DNA from: Chrysomallon squamiferum
Lineage: Eukaryota > Mollusca > Gastropoda > Neomphalida > Peltospiridae
NCBI GenBank assembly: GCA_012295275.1
Contig: CM022676.1
Coordinates: 13,704,379-13,768,378 of the forward strand
Direction: 5' to 3'
DNA length: 64,000 bases
The notes beneath the pieces were generated by a model. The model searched no databases, was not told the DNA's origin, and saw nothing but the letters and a program-made list of their open reading frames with translations. The translations under genes and the position numbers were made by a program. Shown one piece after another: positions 23,873 through 38,026 of the stretch (position 1 is its first letter; each line of letters opens with the position of its first letter).

Positions 23873-24187
23873 TACAAATAAAAGAGGTGACACTATTAAA
23901 CATCAGTTCACACAAAGATAAAATACAAGTCAGAGAAGGTTTTGTCTCTCTGACATGTGTCACGTCACCTAGCAACCCAGTCTCGTCTGTTTACTGGTAC
24001 AAGAATAATCAACAGATAAACACAGGAATCACCAACATAAATATCACATCAGGTGACCTGACTGTAAGAAAGAGTTCTGTGTCACTGACACTGACTGAGT
24101 CAGATGATGGACACACTGTTTACTGCAAGGCAGGGATTCCTGGACAAACTCTTGTTACATCCAACACTGGAATACTTGATGTGTCGT
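23873..24187 (+). CDS. Gene A copy 2, exon: C2/I-type Ig domain
   Basis: Exon of 315 nt, phase 1 both ends. Contains VSLTCVTSP, SVYWYKNN and ESDDGHTVYC: a textbook Ig domain next to the membrane. Extracellular by position before the transmembrane exon. Confidence 0.9.
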
Positions 24188-24481
24188 GTAAGACATTTAA
24201 CATTCGATATTTTAATCTGTTGTATTATCTACTTCGCTATGTTAACTGATTTTATGATAGAAAATTTTGTTAGAAATGTTGTTGTGTTTTTTTGTTTTTT
24301 TTTAATTTAAGAGATATTTCATACTTATTTTTTCCCCTTCTCAAGAGGCGAAGAAGCATTAAAAGTTTCAAATTGTTTTTATTATACTTTTATAATAAGC
24401 ATATTTTTATTATATCTGTTTTTTTTTACTACACATTTAAAAGAACAAAATGTTATTATGTTTGTTATTTATCTATTACAG

Positions 24482-24660
24482 CTTCAGAAGAACAGAGTGG
24501 TTCTAGTTCTCTGATTGGTGCAGCTGTAGGAGGAGCTGTTGGTTTTGTGACTGTCATTGTTGTCATAGTGATGCTGATTGTGTTACTTAGAAGTGGAATA
24601 ATACCTGGATTGTCCACTAAAAAAAGTAATTTTTCAGCTTGTAAGAAATATATTTATTGA
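24482..24660 (+). CDS. Gene A copy 2, exon: transmembrane segment and short tail
   Basis: After ATTACAG at 24481. Stalk SEEQSGSSS, hydrophobic span including VTVIVVIVMLIVLL, then RSGIIPGLSTKKSNFSA. A donor GTAAGA at 24641 (phase 1) could lead to further cytoplasmic exons; otherwise TGA at 24658-24660 ends the protein after CKKYIY. With the exons at 20445, 23040, 23475 and 23873 this gives a three-Ig, single-pass membrane receptor lacking only its signal exon. Confidence 0.78.
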
Positions 24661-25029
24661 AAACAGGAAAAATTTAAAAAGTGTATGTATTTATTATATT
24701 TGTTGTCAGTGAACTTGAATAATCAAGGAAGCAAAAATATAAACAAAGGGATCACTTTGAAGTTCATTGTGAATTTCTTTTATTAATTTGACATCACTGA
24801 CTTGTGACTAGCCCTTTGTTATCATATGGCTTATATTGTGCATCATATTAGTACAGCTTATGTAGTTGCATATGATTAATTCTTTCAAATAGTTCATGCC
24901 ATTCAAATTTAAGTATGTTAAGAAAAATAATGTTTCAGAATACTTCTATCATACTAAAGTCCTGAAAGGAATGTGCTTTATATCTGAGCATGTTTTAATT
25001 TTTCCTTTGTGTTCACAGCATTATATATT

Positions 25030-25530
25030 TTTTAATGTGTGTGTATATGTTTATATATGTGTGTTTATATATATGTGTGTATAGATATATGTATATGTGT
25101 ATAGATATGTATATATCTTTAGATATCTATATATTTCTGTGATTATACACATGTGTGTATATGTTTATATATGTGTGTGTATATGTATAGATATATGTAT
25201 ATGTATATAGATATGTATATATCTTTAGATATCTATATATTTCTTTGATTATACATATGTGTGTATATGTTTATATATATGTGTATGTGTATATGTATAG
25301 GTATAGATATATATATGTGTGTGTAGAGATATATGTATATGTATATGTATATATGTATGTATGTCTATATATGTATATATATATATATATATATATGTTA
25401 TGTTTATATATATATATATATATGTATGTATAGGAATATATATTTACATGTATACGTATATATATATTTGTGTATATGTATATTTATTTGTATATATATA
25501 TACACACACATATATACATTGTCACGGTGT
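25030..25530. repeat. (TATG/TGTA)n and (TA)n compound microsatellite
   Basis: About 500 bp of interrupted TATG, TGTG and TA repeats just inside the left edge of segment C. Reading frames rich in Tyr, Ile, Val, Cys and Met here are repeat artefacts. Confidence 0.95.
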
Positions 25531-25599
25531 GAACATCGTTACTTTAATGTCAACTGATGAAATGGAGGGGTACATTTACCAAAATGGTGAGATACTCAA

Positions 25600-25606
25600 T
25601 AATGTC

Positions 25607-25645
<39 letters not shown>

Positions 25646-26562
25646 ACTAGTGTCATTGATGAAAGCACTACATCGTTGTCTTATGCTTCTAACGAGAGCA
25701 TTAATCTCAGGAACAGTAATTGTGTCCAGAGCAATGGACATTAAGAACTTGAGAATGGTTTATGCATATTCTATAGCCCAGTAGGTCCCATGCATGCTCA
25801 GTTGGGAACAAGTCAGCAGATTTTGGTGGCCTGTTCAACACTTGGATGTGGATCCTCTCAGGAAGATTACTAGTTAGCCTAGCGGTATGTCTAGAGTTGT
25901 CATGTTCAAACAGAAAGCCAGGATGCTGCTGCAGGAATGGAATGGCTACTGGTGTATTGATCTCGTCACAGTAACATTGAGCAGTCATGTTCTCGTGAAT
26001 GAAAACAAGATCTGCTTTACCTCTACTATGAATGCCGGCCTACACAATAACTTTACTGCCGCCATATCGGTCGTGCTGAATGACGTCTACATCTCCCATT
26101 CACCTCCATACATGATGCAGACCATCTGCAAACTGAACACAAAACCTGGATTCCTCTGTGAATAATGTCTGATTCAGTGTTGGTTTATTCTGGCCCATCT
26201 CAAACGTTCCTGAACGTGACGCGCTGTCAGGGGAACGGCTACAACAGGGCGACCTGCTTGTAATCCAGCAGCGTGGAGATGGCTACAGACAGTTTCAGCA
26301 TGAATTCTAGTGCCTGTGGTTTGCTGCAAAGTATGAGCCAAACATGGAGCATTTTTGAACTGTGACATAGATATGACATGACTGAATACCTGTCTTTCCT
26401 TGGAGTAGTTAATCGTGGTCTACCAGAACGAGGTTGATTTAGCATTTGCCCAGTTTAGTGTATGTGTTGTCGGAGTTGCGATGTGGTACTGTCATGAACA
26501 CGAAAGTACTGAGAGACATCGTGTCCATTTTGACCGGCATTAAGCCGTCCTATTGCTTCATG
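25600..26562 (-). mobile_element. Dead Tc1-type transposase
   Basis: Read on the minus strand: a helix-turn-helix start (EAIGRLNAG, near 26560), GRPRLTTPRKDR, then LAHTLQQTTGTRIHAETV and VPLTARHVQERLRWARINQH, then FADGLHHVWR, WAGIHSRGKADLVF, and the DDE-region block HPGFLFEHDNSRHTARLT with PKSADLFPTEHAWDLLG at about 25790-25930. This order is diagnostic of Tc1 family transposases. It is dead: frameshifts separate the pieces, the first catalytic Asp motif reads FTEES instead of FTDES, and a stop follows HHVWR. The (TG)n tract at 25607-25644 interrupts its C-terminal part. No terminal inverted repeats located. Confidence 0.88.
25607..25644. repeat. (TG)n microsatellite
   Basis: Pure TG run of about 38 bp near the 3' end of the Tc1 remnant. 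Confidence 0.95.
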
Positions 26563-27650
26563 ATTTGCCGTTAAGCCTGGACATTATAACAGGATACATT
26601 TTTCCTTTTGTTTTTGGATAATGTTGGCTGAGTGCAAACAAATGTGATTTCAGTGCATCTGTATTGCACACACTTCTGTGACAGCATGTGGAGTAGGCAT
26701 AGCGGTGTGCGATATGACAAATGGTGTTATTTTCATTAAAGAAAGCGACAGGGCATTCACAACTAACATATTACCAACTTTTATAACTGCATTTTAATTT
26801 ATTTGGAAGCAACAGCATTTACATAAACTTGCTAAACTTTTTTGGTTAAGTATACATATATATACATACATACATATATACATATACACATATACATATA
26901 CATATACATATACACATATATATATATATATATATATAAAGCTGTTACAATTGCTATAATACAGCGATGCCATTATAATTATTTCATCTGTACTGTCTAT
27001 ATTACTTTTATTTATTTTGCAGGCAGACAAATACTAATGCATAATGTGTATTACGAGGTAATCCCACAGTTGAGTTTTGTTTTAACTGAAATTTACAAAA
27101 TTAACAGCCCCTGAAAAATATAATTATTAAAAATATCAAATAATTGTGAAGGTCAAACAGATCTGATTCAAAAAAAATTCTTGTCTTCTTTTTTTTTTTT
27201 TCTTGTTTTTTTCTTTTGGCTCAATTTGATTCATGATAAACCTCTGAAATGAAAATGCAATATATTTATGTCTTAAATAACTGATTGGTATAGATCTTGT
27301 GTGAAAATATTCTTTCCGATATTATTTTCAGCAGATAAGATAGAAGTATACATTATATAAGTTCATGAAACGAGGATGAAATTATATGTCGTCTTATAGA
27401 TAATATAGAATAATCAAATATCTTTTACAAAAGCGACAAACACTTCAGTAAACTCTTCATTTTGTATCTATCTTATTCTCAATCATTTTAACAGGTGATT
27501 CAAATTTGATATTTGTGGCCAAAGTGGGCTGAACCACCAGTTTTCAGACCGACATATCTCAGTAAACAGCAGTCTGTTATCGTTGATGGAAAGGTTATTC
27601 CTTACCAAATCCAAATTTGTGATTACTTTTAGCATTGGAGGTCAAATGTT
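26563..27650. other. Non-coding stretch with TA/CA microsatellite
   Basis: TATACA and TA repeats at about 26853-26938; otherwise no gene or element recognised. Confidence 0.7.
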
Positions 27651-28449
27651 CATAACCTTACTCTTCATAAGTAAGCTCTAGCTTCCTGTTTTACAGTTTC
27701 TGTCGCAACAGCAATTGTTTTTTTCTTTTAATTTTTATTTTATTTACTAAAAAATAGACAGGGATTTCAGTTTTATTAGCTTTTCCTTTGCAAACAAGAT
27801 ATAAACTTGAATACGACTTTTCTGTTAAAGTTTGAAATGTACTTTCATTGTTTGTGTCGATGTCATCCATCAGTTTCTTCTCAATATTCTTTTCATTAAG
27901 TTTAATTAGGTAGTCACAGCATACCTGGTCACATAATAGATTAGTTGTACAAGCAACTTTCTTTGTAAATATCCAAACTGACCAGTATTTTAAGACATCC
28001 ACAATATTCTTCAACAGCCCTTCAAGGACAGTGCATTATAAATATCTATCCTCTGTTTTAAAGGTTTTGAACCACTATGTAGATTTTGAATTTTCTTTGT
28101 TAATGGTACATGGATATCAGCATATAATGGTGAAAGATTTTCACACAGTAAATGAAATTTTAGAGCAATAAACCCTGTCTAAATATTTTGTGAAACTCAA
28201 AATCTGAAAATAAATATTTTACCCATGTGTCACTTCATCACCTGTTGTTTTGTTGTACAGCTGTATTACTAATATTAAGGTTAACAATGCTTTCCATATT
28301 ACTTATAAATATAATAAAGATATAAAATATAAAATAAAATTAAAATCCTTGTTGTCTTCCATTTGGAAGTAAATGTTTTATAATGATAAAAATTATTAAT
28401 TATTAATTCCCAGGATTTCTGTATTTATTGTTTTATTTTCATTTTCAAG
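27650..28449 (+). repeat. Paralogous upstream flank of a C2 exon
   Basis: Diverged copy of 36760-37726, the region in front of the gene 2 C2 exon. Both share AAGTAAGCTC, GTGCATTATAAATATCTATC and the motif around AAAGATTTTCACA. It shows that a further C2 module once stood here. Confidence 0.7.
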
Positions 28450-28800
28450 TTCCTTTGCAAAAAGGTTTCTATAACAACTGGATCAACTCCAGGAAACCCA
28501 GCAATTCTTACACAACTGACCTGTTCAACCGACCCTTGCCATCCAGAAGCTGTAATCACATGGACTTTAGATGGTACAAATCATAAAGTTATTTGTATTC
28601 CTTTTAACTTATCAGGTTTTGAAGATTAAAGGACAGTTAATATAACAGAACAGACGGCATTATCAGCTCCACTGAGACAATTGCTGACTCTGGTATTGTA
28701 ACAAGGAGCAGTTTAAATGAAAAATTTAATACAGAAGATAATGGGAAAAGTTTGGTTTCTTCAGTAACTAATGGCGACGGTTACTAGTTACATTCTGTTT
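28450..28800 (+). pseudogene. C2-like Ig exon relic with intronic patch
   Basis: Begins after TTTTCAAG like the family C2 exons and has the CSTDPCHPEAVITWTLDG core. It is disrupted at 28581-28641 by about 61 bp closely matching the intron sequence at 4877-4935 (and its B2 copy). The exon then resumes with ACAGACGGCATTATCAGC. The second core Cys is Ser (SLVSSVTNG) and a stop follows NGDGY. Not functional as a protein exon. Confidence 0.75.
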
Positions 28801-28889
28801 CTCTCTTATATCAACATTATTACAGAACATTCAAGTCTAATAATTTTTAATAATAAAATATTACACATGTGGTGAACACTGTATATTGC

Positions 28890-28891
<2 letters not shown>

Positions 28892-28980
<89 letters not shown>
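28892..28980. repeat. (CT)n microsatellite
   Basis: CT run directly after the pseudo-exon, in the same relative place as 13742-13852 and 47598-47661. Confidence 0.95.
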
Positions 28981-29457
28981 GACATCTTTGAAAATTTAAC
29001 TTTGAACAGACTAAATTCAAACAGAGAAAAATTTCAATTAAAATAAATAAAGTAGAAATAACACCATAGTTGAAATTTGAAACTGTTTAAATATGGAACA
29101 AAAAAAAGTACATTAAAGCACAATAATTTTATAAATATTAAAACACTTTAATAACTGTAAGAATACTAACAACCAACGTCAACACTTTTATGAATGTTTG
29201 CATAGTATTAAATTTAGGATAGCATAATATTTTAAATACAAGTTGAAAATATGGTTAAGTAATATTTAATTAAGACACATGTAGAAGCAGACGATAAAAG
29301 CAATAATAGTAAATAAAATAAATAAAAAATAAATAAATAATAAAGATTCATAATATCTAACAGTGACAACTAATTAAAAAATTCTGAAATAAACTTTCAA
29401 AGTTCCTTGTATGTAAGGAATGTAAGATAAGTATGCGTTAACGTGAAGGAAACCTAC
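28981..29457. other. Non-coding stretch homologous to 48290-48520
   Basis: The first 190 bp match the flank downstream of gene 3 in block B2. The rest is AT-rich without a recognised feature. Confidence 0.6.
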
Positions 29458-29697
29458 CTCGGACAATAAGGGTGATGCTAGATGACACATCATATGCACC
29501 ATTAGCAGCTGAACAAACCAAACTTTTCCCATTATCTTCTATACTATACTTTTTATTGAAACTGCTCCTTGTTACAATACCAGAGTCAGCAATTGTCTCA
29601 GTGGAGCTGGTAATGCCGTCTATTATTTTTGTACCATCTAAAGTCCATGTGATTACAGCTTCTGGATAGCAAGGATTAGTTGAACAGTTCAGCTGTG
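29458..29697 (-). pseudogene. 5'-truncated C2-like Ig exon (minus strand)
   Basis: On the minus strand this reads LNCSTNPCYPEAVITWTLDG, then TSSTETIADSGIVTRSS, KSLVCSAANGAYDVSSS and ends at CGAG/GTAGGT. The second core Cys is present, and this stretch is open. The 5' part of the exon (about 65 bp, with its acceptor) is missing: at 29697 the sequence switches to inverted 3'-flank sequence. No matching signal, V or tail exon lies beside it, so it is a relic. Confidence 0.75.
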
Positions 29698-29699
29698 TA

Positions 29700-31270
29700 A
29701 TTAGTAGTTAATATCATAGCTGAAATGTGAAACTATTTAAATATGGATAATTAAAGTCACATTAAAGCACTTCACACTCAGCAACGAATTTCATAATAAT
29801 ACTAATTAATGAAAACTGCAAAACATGTTTAGTTTTAATTGTGTTCATACAAGACAAGCAGCTTAAAAAACTATTAACATGTTCTTTGAAAATGTCTCTT
29901 TTCTGAGATGCTGTGAAATGTAGTGAAAACGTACCAGCATTCTCAGTACGCAGTTACTTGTGATTTATCATTCTAAGCAGTATTTTACAGATATACATAC
30001 CAGTTCACTCTTTCCTTACAAACGATAAAGAGAACATTCATAAATATTACGTTAATAATAAATATTACGTTAATAATAATAATTTGCATAACAAACTTTC
30101 TGTCACTGCCAAAAGAGTTTATATTAAATACAATTATTTGTAAAAATATTGTAACATGAGTATCTCATATTAGATAAAATACTTTATTTACTTAGAAATT
30201 AGATTTTAGAAAACAGACAGAGATATATCATAAGTTTAGTAAAAAAGCAAAAAACAACAACAAACAAAACAACAAAAATAATCATTTTAATAAATATATA
30301 AATAAAACCGAAAGAAGAAATATATATATCAAATTTAGATTGTTGTCAACAGATTTGGATTCCTGAGATAATTAGATAAATACCTTTCCTGCATCTCTAA
30401 CAGACTGCTGGTTACTGGGACATGTCGGTCTAAACACTGGTGGTTAGGACCCATTTTGATAACAAATATAAAATGTGAATCAGCTGGGTTACAATCACTG
30501 GATGAATTGACACAGACATAAAATGAAGTGATACTAAAGCATAAATACGTGTTTCTGTTATTTCATTTCGCACCCTGCTGTAAGTTGTTGTTGTTGTTTT
30601 GTTTTTTTACAGAAATATATTTAGTTGCATATATGATCATTTTTTCAAAAAATGTTTTAAAGATAACAACATAACTAGGGATAATGAACATTGGTTTTAG
30701 ACCAATACCACTGTTCTTGTTGCGATTCGTTCAAAAATACGCTGTAAAATGTTATCTTAATTAATCACAACAGTATGCAAACCAGTCTGCCTAAGGAATT
30801 TTCTTGTTTTTATTCTCTTTTATGATTATTTTTATGTATTTTAAGTAACCGTGAAAAACATGACTTGCTAATCAAAACCGTCAAAGTACTAATTTTGATC
30901 AAACGATGCACAAATGTTCAACCCTCAACCATCATCTATAAATAGACACACTGCTTTGTTCAGTGGATATCTCACCAGCCAGTCATAAAGCAGGCGCTGT
31001 GGTATCACACTATGAAATGAATCAGTACTTAGTATTGTAATACATTCATTCATATTTAAGAAACTAACTAAATAACAAAATAAATAAGACACCACTGAAA
31101 TTAATTCGATCATAAACAAACACACACACACACAGACATACACACATATGTATAGACTGATCTTTTCAGACTTCAAACCACTAAGTTTTAATAAATCAGC
31201 TGTTACAGCAGATGCGTGTAATTCCTGAAAATTTCTGAAATTATGTTCCTCGTTAAAATGCTCTCGTCCC
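29700..31270 (-). repeat. Shuffled inverted copies of Ig-gene flanks
   Basis: 29710-30360 is the reverse complement of about 5690-6300 (the sequence after the tail exons), and about 30880-31270 is the reverse complement of about 2790-3270 (the sequence before the C2 exon); 30650-30880 resembles the stretch at 36590-36760. Read on the minus strand, the order is pre-C2 flank, 3' flank, then truncated C2 exon, which differs from any intact gene. At least two rearrangements are needed. Confidence 0.75.
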
Positions 31271-31301
31271 AGTATTAATTTCATTCATTAGGGTTCAAAA
31301 T

Positions 31302-33334
<2,033 letters not shown>

Positions 33335-33404
33335 ATTATGAAGATTATGAAATTGGAAATTATCCTAATTTTTGTATGCACTGCATGTCCTAAAAGTACT
33401 TTAG
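33335..33404 (+). CDS. Gene 2, signal-peptide exon
   Basis: Acceptor TTTGCAG, ATG at 33338, donor G/GTGATT. Encodes MKIMKLEIILIFVCTACPKS then TLG, a short signal peptide homologous to gene 3's, with the same phase-1 exit. It lies in segment C, so the copy-1 haplotype lacks it. Confidence 0.72.
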
Positions 33405-33781
33405 GTGATTTAAAACATCAAATTTTTTTTAAATTCAGAAAACATTCCTACATGTTTCAAATAATTATTACTTCCATTACGCTTTTTCACAGAGGTCTAA
33501 TCTGACAATTTTAGTTTAGTGGATGACGCTTTTATTTTCTTACAAATTTAAAAACTACTACTAATAATAATAATAAAATAAAATAAAATAAAATAAAATA
33601 AAATAAAGCAAAATAAAATAAAATAAATAAATAAATAAAAATAATAATAAAAAAAGAAAACCAAAAATAATAAATTAAAAACAAATCATCTGTTGAAATT
33701 TTAATTAAAAAAAGTTACAAGAAACATACATAACTGTGCTCTCATTTCTTACAGCCAGATAGCAGAATTGAAACCCATCAA

Positions 33782-33938
<157 letters not shown>

Positions 33939-34281
33939 TTGTGATGATTAAATAAGATCGTGTATAGTATGAACTGGGTCAGAAGTGGTCTGAAGATTTT
34001 GAAATTTTGTTAATAATAAATGTCTTACATTAACCATACATTGGATATCAATTAAGGACAGATTTTCATGTTTTTATTTAATTGTTTATTTTATTTTATT
34101 TTATGTTAATTATTATTATTATTATTTTGTATTTGTTTTGGAATAATAAATAAATAAAAAAACGAAAGAAAAAGAAAACCAATTTTAGTTATGGTTGTAA
34201 CTGACATTAAACCAACACACTTTTAAATGTAAAACAATAAACAGTCATACACATTCACACAGTCTTACTACGCTATTTCAG

Positions 34282-34583
34282 GTCAGTATATCATAACAAA
34301 ATCTGAAGACACAGTTCTAAAAGGATCATCATTGACACTTACGTGTAATACTGGAAGCAATACAACTGGAATAGCTTGGAATCGCGATGGTATTAATACC
34401 CTTCTAGTCCAAGGATCAGGTACAATTTGTGATTGCCACCACAATACAACTACACATGTTCTGAAGGTATTATATACAACTTAACAATAAGTAATATCCA
34501 GTTCAGTGAAAATGGAATAGAATGGAAATGTCAGGCTTTATTTGGAGGAGATGATAGTAATATCGTAATAGTAAATGTCACTG
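34282..34583 (+). pseudogene. Gene 2, V-like Ig exon with 7-bp frameshift
   Basis: Acceptor TTTCAG and donor GTAAGT match the gene 3 V exon (11047-11355), and it opens GQYIITKSEDTVLKGSS with LTLTCNTG and GIAWNRDG. Between the two family Cys residues it is 7 bp shorter than gene 3, so the frame shifts after GTICD and meets TAA at about 34482-34484. Beyond that point the other frame still reads like the family (EWKCQALFGGDDSN). Either gene 2 is disabled on this haplotype, an assembly error removed bases, or the exon is skipped, which the symmetric phases would allow (signal spliced straight to C2). Confidence 0.75.
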
Positions 34584-35439
34584 GTAAGTAATTATAGTTG
34601 TATGTATGAGGTTGACATCTTTATCCGATCATAAAGAAATTATAAAAAAACATTTCATACATATTCAGCACACATTTTAATGATAACCTAATTGAAAATG
34701 TAACTTTTATTTTTAATCTTCTTAACTTGCAATAAAGGAAACTTTTTTAATTTTTTTTTTTTTTTTTTTTTTGAGAATTTATATTTTCATTCTTTCTCGT
34801 GTTTGTTTTATAGTAATTGACTAAAAAAGAAATAATAAAAATATGTATCTTGCAAAATTTTGTTTTCAAAATATTCAATAACAAGAGTTCCTAATTCACT
34901 AATGAATTTAAAAGTGTATTAGCAATTACTCATTAAAAGTGGATTATTTTAAAACATCAAACTAAACATGATACATGTTTAAAATCAACTTAATATGAAC
35001 TTAATAAGAAAGAATGACAGCAAAACTAAAGAAATGTATTCTTAGTTAGAAGTGATATATGTGTCATGTTTCTGGTGATTAAGAGGAACTTTCAGAATTA
35101 ATTGAAAAAAACAACAACAATAGATAGTGATATAACTCGGTATGTTTTAGACCTATGAAGGAAAATAAAATGTTCTGTGTTCAACTGAATTAACGATACC
35201 AAGCACTAGTCTGCAGTAACCCATGTATAAAACACCATTTACTTTAGTGAAAAATACAGTTCCAATATAGAGATGCATGCAAAAAGAAAAACAATTTTTT
35301 TTTTTTTTTCAAGAATAATAATAATAATAATAGTAAAATGCTCTTAATTCCACTGTCAAGACTGAAAAATTAGAGTCCAAAAAGCGATTTTGTTGTATTG
35401 TTATTTCCTAACTACCTTGAAACCTTGAACAAAAATTAA
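34584..35439. other. Intron of gene 2, non-coding
   Basis: AT-rich with T-runs near 34749-34773 and 35295-35310; no exon recognised. Confidence 0.65.
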
Positions 35440-35670
35440 CGTGCTAATCAGAGCAAGCTGTTGTGAAGCACGTCTACGACGGGCACGCTTTCTGACAGGT
35501 CAGCGGGCGTGTCTGTCGCAGAGTTCCTAACAACCCCCAAAAAACTCTCCTCTTTTATAGCCCTGTGGCGCAATGAATGCTTCGGCGGGTTACACTACGG
35601 CACATTTAACTAAACCACTCGTCTCTTCACGTGACAGGAAGTAAAGAGGAGCTACATCAGTTTTCTCAGG
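35440..35670. repeat. GC-rich dispersed repeat at the right edge of segment C
   Basis: Distinctly more GC-rich than its surroundings. Pieces such as GCTTTCTGACAGGTC and GGGCGTGTC-GTCGCAGA recur at about 61392-61452, so it is a repeat. The stretch TGGCGCAATG near 35567 faintly resembles a tRNA A box, but no convincing B box follows. It ends right at the breakpoint with block B2. Confidence 0.5.
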
Positions 35671-37726
35671 TCGTTTTATCAGTGTTCACTGTGACAGCAC
35701 TGAAAAACTTCGCACTTCTTGAGAAGATTTTATTGGAGCGAAATCGTCTTGGAAACACTGGGGGCTTCCTGCATCTTACTGGCAATCTTGCCACACATCT
35801 TTTTCTATAATTCTCTTGTTGTGCTCATTAGTCTTGAAAAAAGGCTGTCTCAGAACTTATCCCGCTGCTCAGTAATTGAAAGTATATAATTAAAAGCGAG
35901 GGACATTTATACTTGACAAACTCAAATGTTTTGGTCGCTAATCTCTTTTGCAGAACATTTATGTTGGGAGCTACCTAAGGATTTGTAACACTTAATGCTT
36001 AGATATGTTTCAAGTAATTAACAAGTATTCTCATGCAACTTGTACAAGCATTCTGTCTTGTTAGTTGTTCCAAAGTGATAATTTACATCAAATGCTGCTC
36101 AAATGTGTATGATTCCTAAAATGTTTACTTATTAAACATAATTTCAGAAAGTTTCAGGAATTACATGCATCTGCTGTAGCAGCTGATTTATTAGAAATTA
36201 GTGGTTTGAAGTCTGAAAAGATCAGTCTATACATATGTGTGTATGTCTGTGTGTGTGTATGTATGTTTATGATCGAATTAATTTGAGTGGTGTCTTATTT
36301 ATTTTTTTAGTTTCTTAAATATGAATGAATGTGTTTCTTCAAAAACTGAAATGTTCATCATTCATCTGTCGGAACTGTGCTGTTCTTCAGCTGTTGAATT
36401 ACCATATCCAATTATGTATTACAATACTAAGTACTGATTCATTTCATAGTGTGATACCACAGTGTCTGCTTTATGACTGGCTGGTGATATGTCAGTGACT
36501 AGACAAAGCAGTGTGTCGTATTTATAGATGATGGCTGAGGGTTGAACATTTGTGCATCGTTTAAATGTCGAATGTTTGGTCAAAATTAGTACTTTTGACG
36601 GTTTTGATGAGCAAGTCATGTTTTTGACGGTTACACAAAATACATAAAAATAATCATAAAAGAGAATTAAAAACAAGAAAATTCCTCAGGCAGACTGGTT
36701 TAAATACTGTTGTTATTAATCAAGATAACACCTTACAGCGTATTTTTGTATGAATCGCCTCACTCTACATAAGTAAGCTCCAGCTTTCTTTTTAAAACTT
36801 TATTTTCAAAACAGAAATGTTTGATTCATTTTTTTTTCACACGGTGCAGTACATTAGTTTCATAACTGACAGTTTTTGTAAATATCCAAATTTGACCAAA
36901 ATTTTATAATATCCATTCTTCGACCAGCTTTTCAAGAACAGTGCATTATAAATATCTATCTTCTGTTTTGTATAACTTTAAAGCCTTAGAACCACAATGT
37001 AAATTGTACATTTGCTTTGTTAATGGTACAGGGATACGAACATAATTATGCATCTGATGGTAAAGATTTTCACAAGGTAAATGGAATCTTTGCCTAAATA
37101 TATTGTAAAACTGACATTCAGAAAAAAACATCTGTACTTATGTGTCACTTCATTGACTGGTGTTTCGTCCTACGACCCTATTACTGATATTAAGATTAAC
37201 AATGGATATCATATTAATAATAAATCAACTAAAATAAAAATAATAAATTAAAAAAAAAAAAAAAGTTAAAATCTGATGGTAAGAGAATTTCATGATAATC
37301 TACATGATAAATTAGCCAAATTATAACGCAAAGTAGAATATTGTTTTAGTTTTTAATACTCTCTTTATTCATACCATCATGAAACCATTCAGAAAATTCA
37401 TTCAAAGAACTGTATTCCACGTGAATTTCACAAAGTAAAAGAAATCTTTCGAAGATAAAACTTTTATTTTGTCCAACTCACAATCTTAAAATAATTATTT
37501 TTACCTATATGCCACTTGAACAATTCGTGTTTTGTTTTACAACCTTTTTTTTACTAATATTAAGATTAACAACATATTTAATATTACTAATAAATAAAAA
37601 TAAATAAATAAAAAGGTTAAATCTCCATTTTCTTCAGTTTGGGAATAGATGCTTTATAATGGTAAAACTTTGTATTTATACATTTAAAATATTTCTATAT
37701 TCAATGTTTCATTTTTCATTTTCAAG

Positions 37727-38026
37727 TTCCTCTAGAAAAAGTTTCTATAACAGTTGGCTCAAACCCCGTAAAGGAAGGAATTCTTACACGAATGGTCTGT
37801 CAAACTAACCCTTGTTATCCAGAAGCTGTAATCACATGGACTTTAGATGGTACAGAGATAACAGATGGCATTACCAGCTCCACTGAAACTATTCCAACCT
37901 CTGGTATTGTAATAAGAAGCAGTTTAGATAAACAAATTAAAATGCAAGATAATAGGAAAAGTTTGTTTTGTTCAGCTACTGACGGTGATTATCACGTGTC
38001 ATCTAACACCACCCTTAATATCCAAG
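37727..38026 (+). CDS. Gene 2, exon: C2-like Ig domain (both core Cys present)
   Basis: Exon of 300 nt, phase 1 in and out, acceptor TTCAAG, donor GTAGGT. VPLEKVSITVGSN, MVCQTNPCYPEAV, ITWTLDG and KSLFCSATDG show first Cys, Trp and second Cys. Compared with copy 1 (3895-4194) there are five replacements and three silent changes. It would follow the V exon at 34282 in gene 2. Confidence 0.85.

Larger units (their letters stand above)
22684..24984 (+). repeat. Duplicated block A, copy 2 (A2)
   Basis: Counterpart of 1-2319. It is attached to the unique 5' part of gene A, so this copy has the fuller gene. Similarity stops at 24984, where segment C begins. Confidence 0.95.

Noticed and set aside
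25245-25744. Several overlapping frames rich in Tyr, Ile, Val and Cys
   Set aside because: They are translations of TATG/TA/TG microsatellites.
27691-28014. Minus-strand frame of about 107 codons
   Set aside because: It lies in the non-coding flank paralogous to 36760-37020, where the frame is not kept.
35548-35600. Possible tRNA-derived SINE head
   Set aside because: Only a weak A-box-like TGGCGCAATG; no acceptable B box or cloverleaf could be drawn, so it is left as an unnamed repeat.
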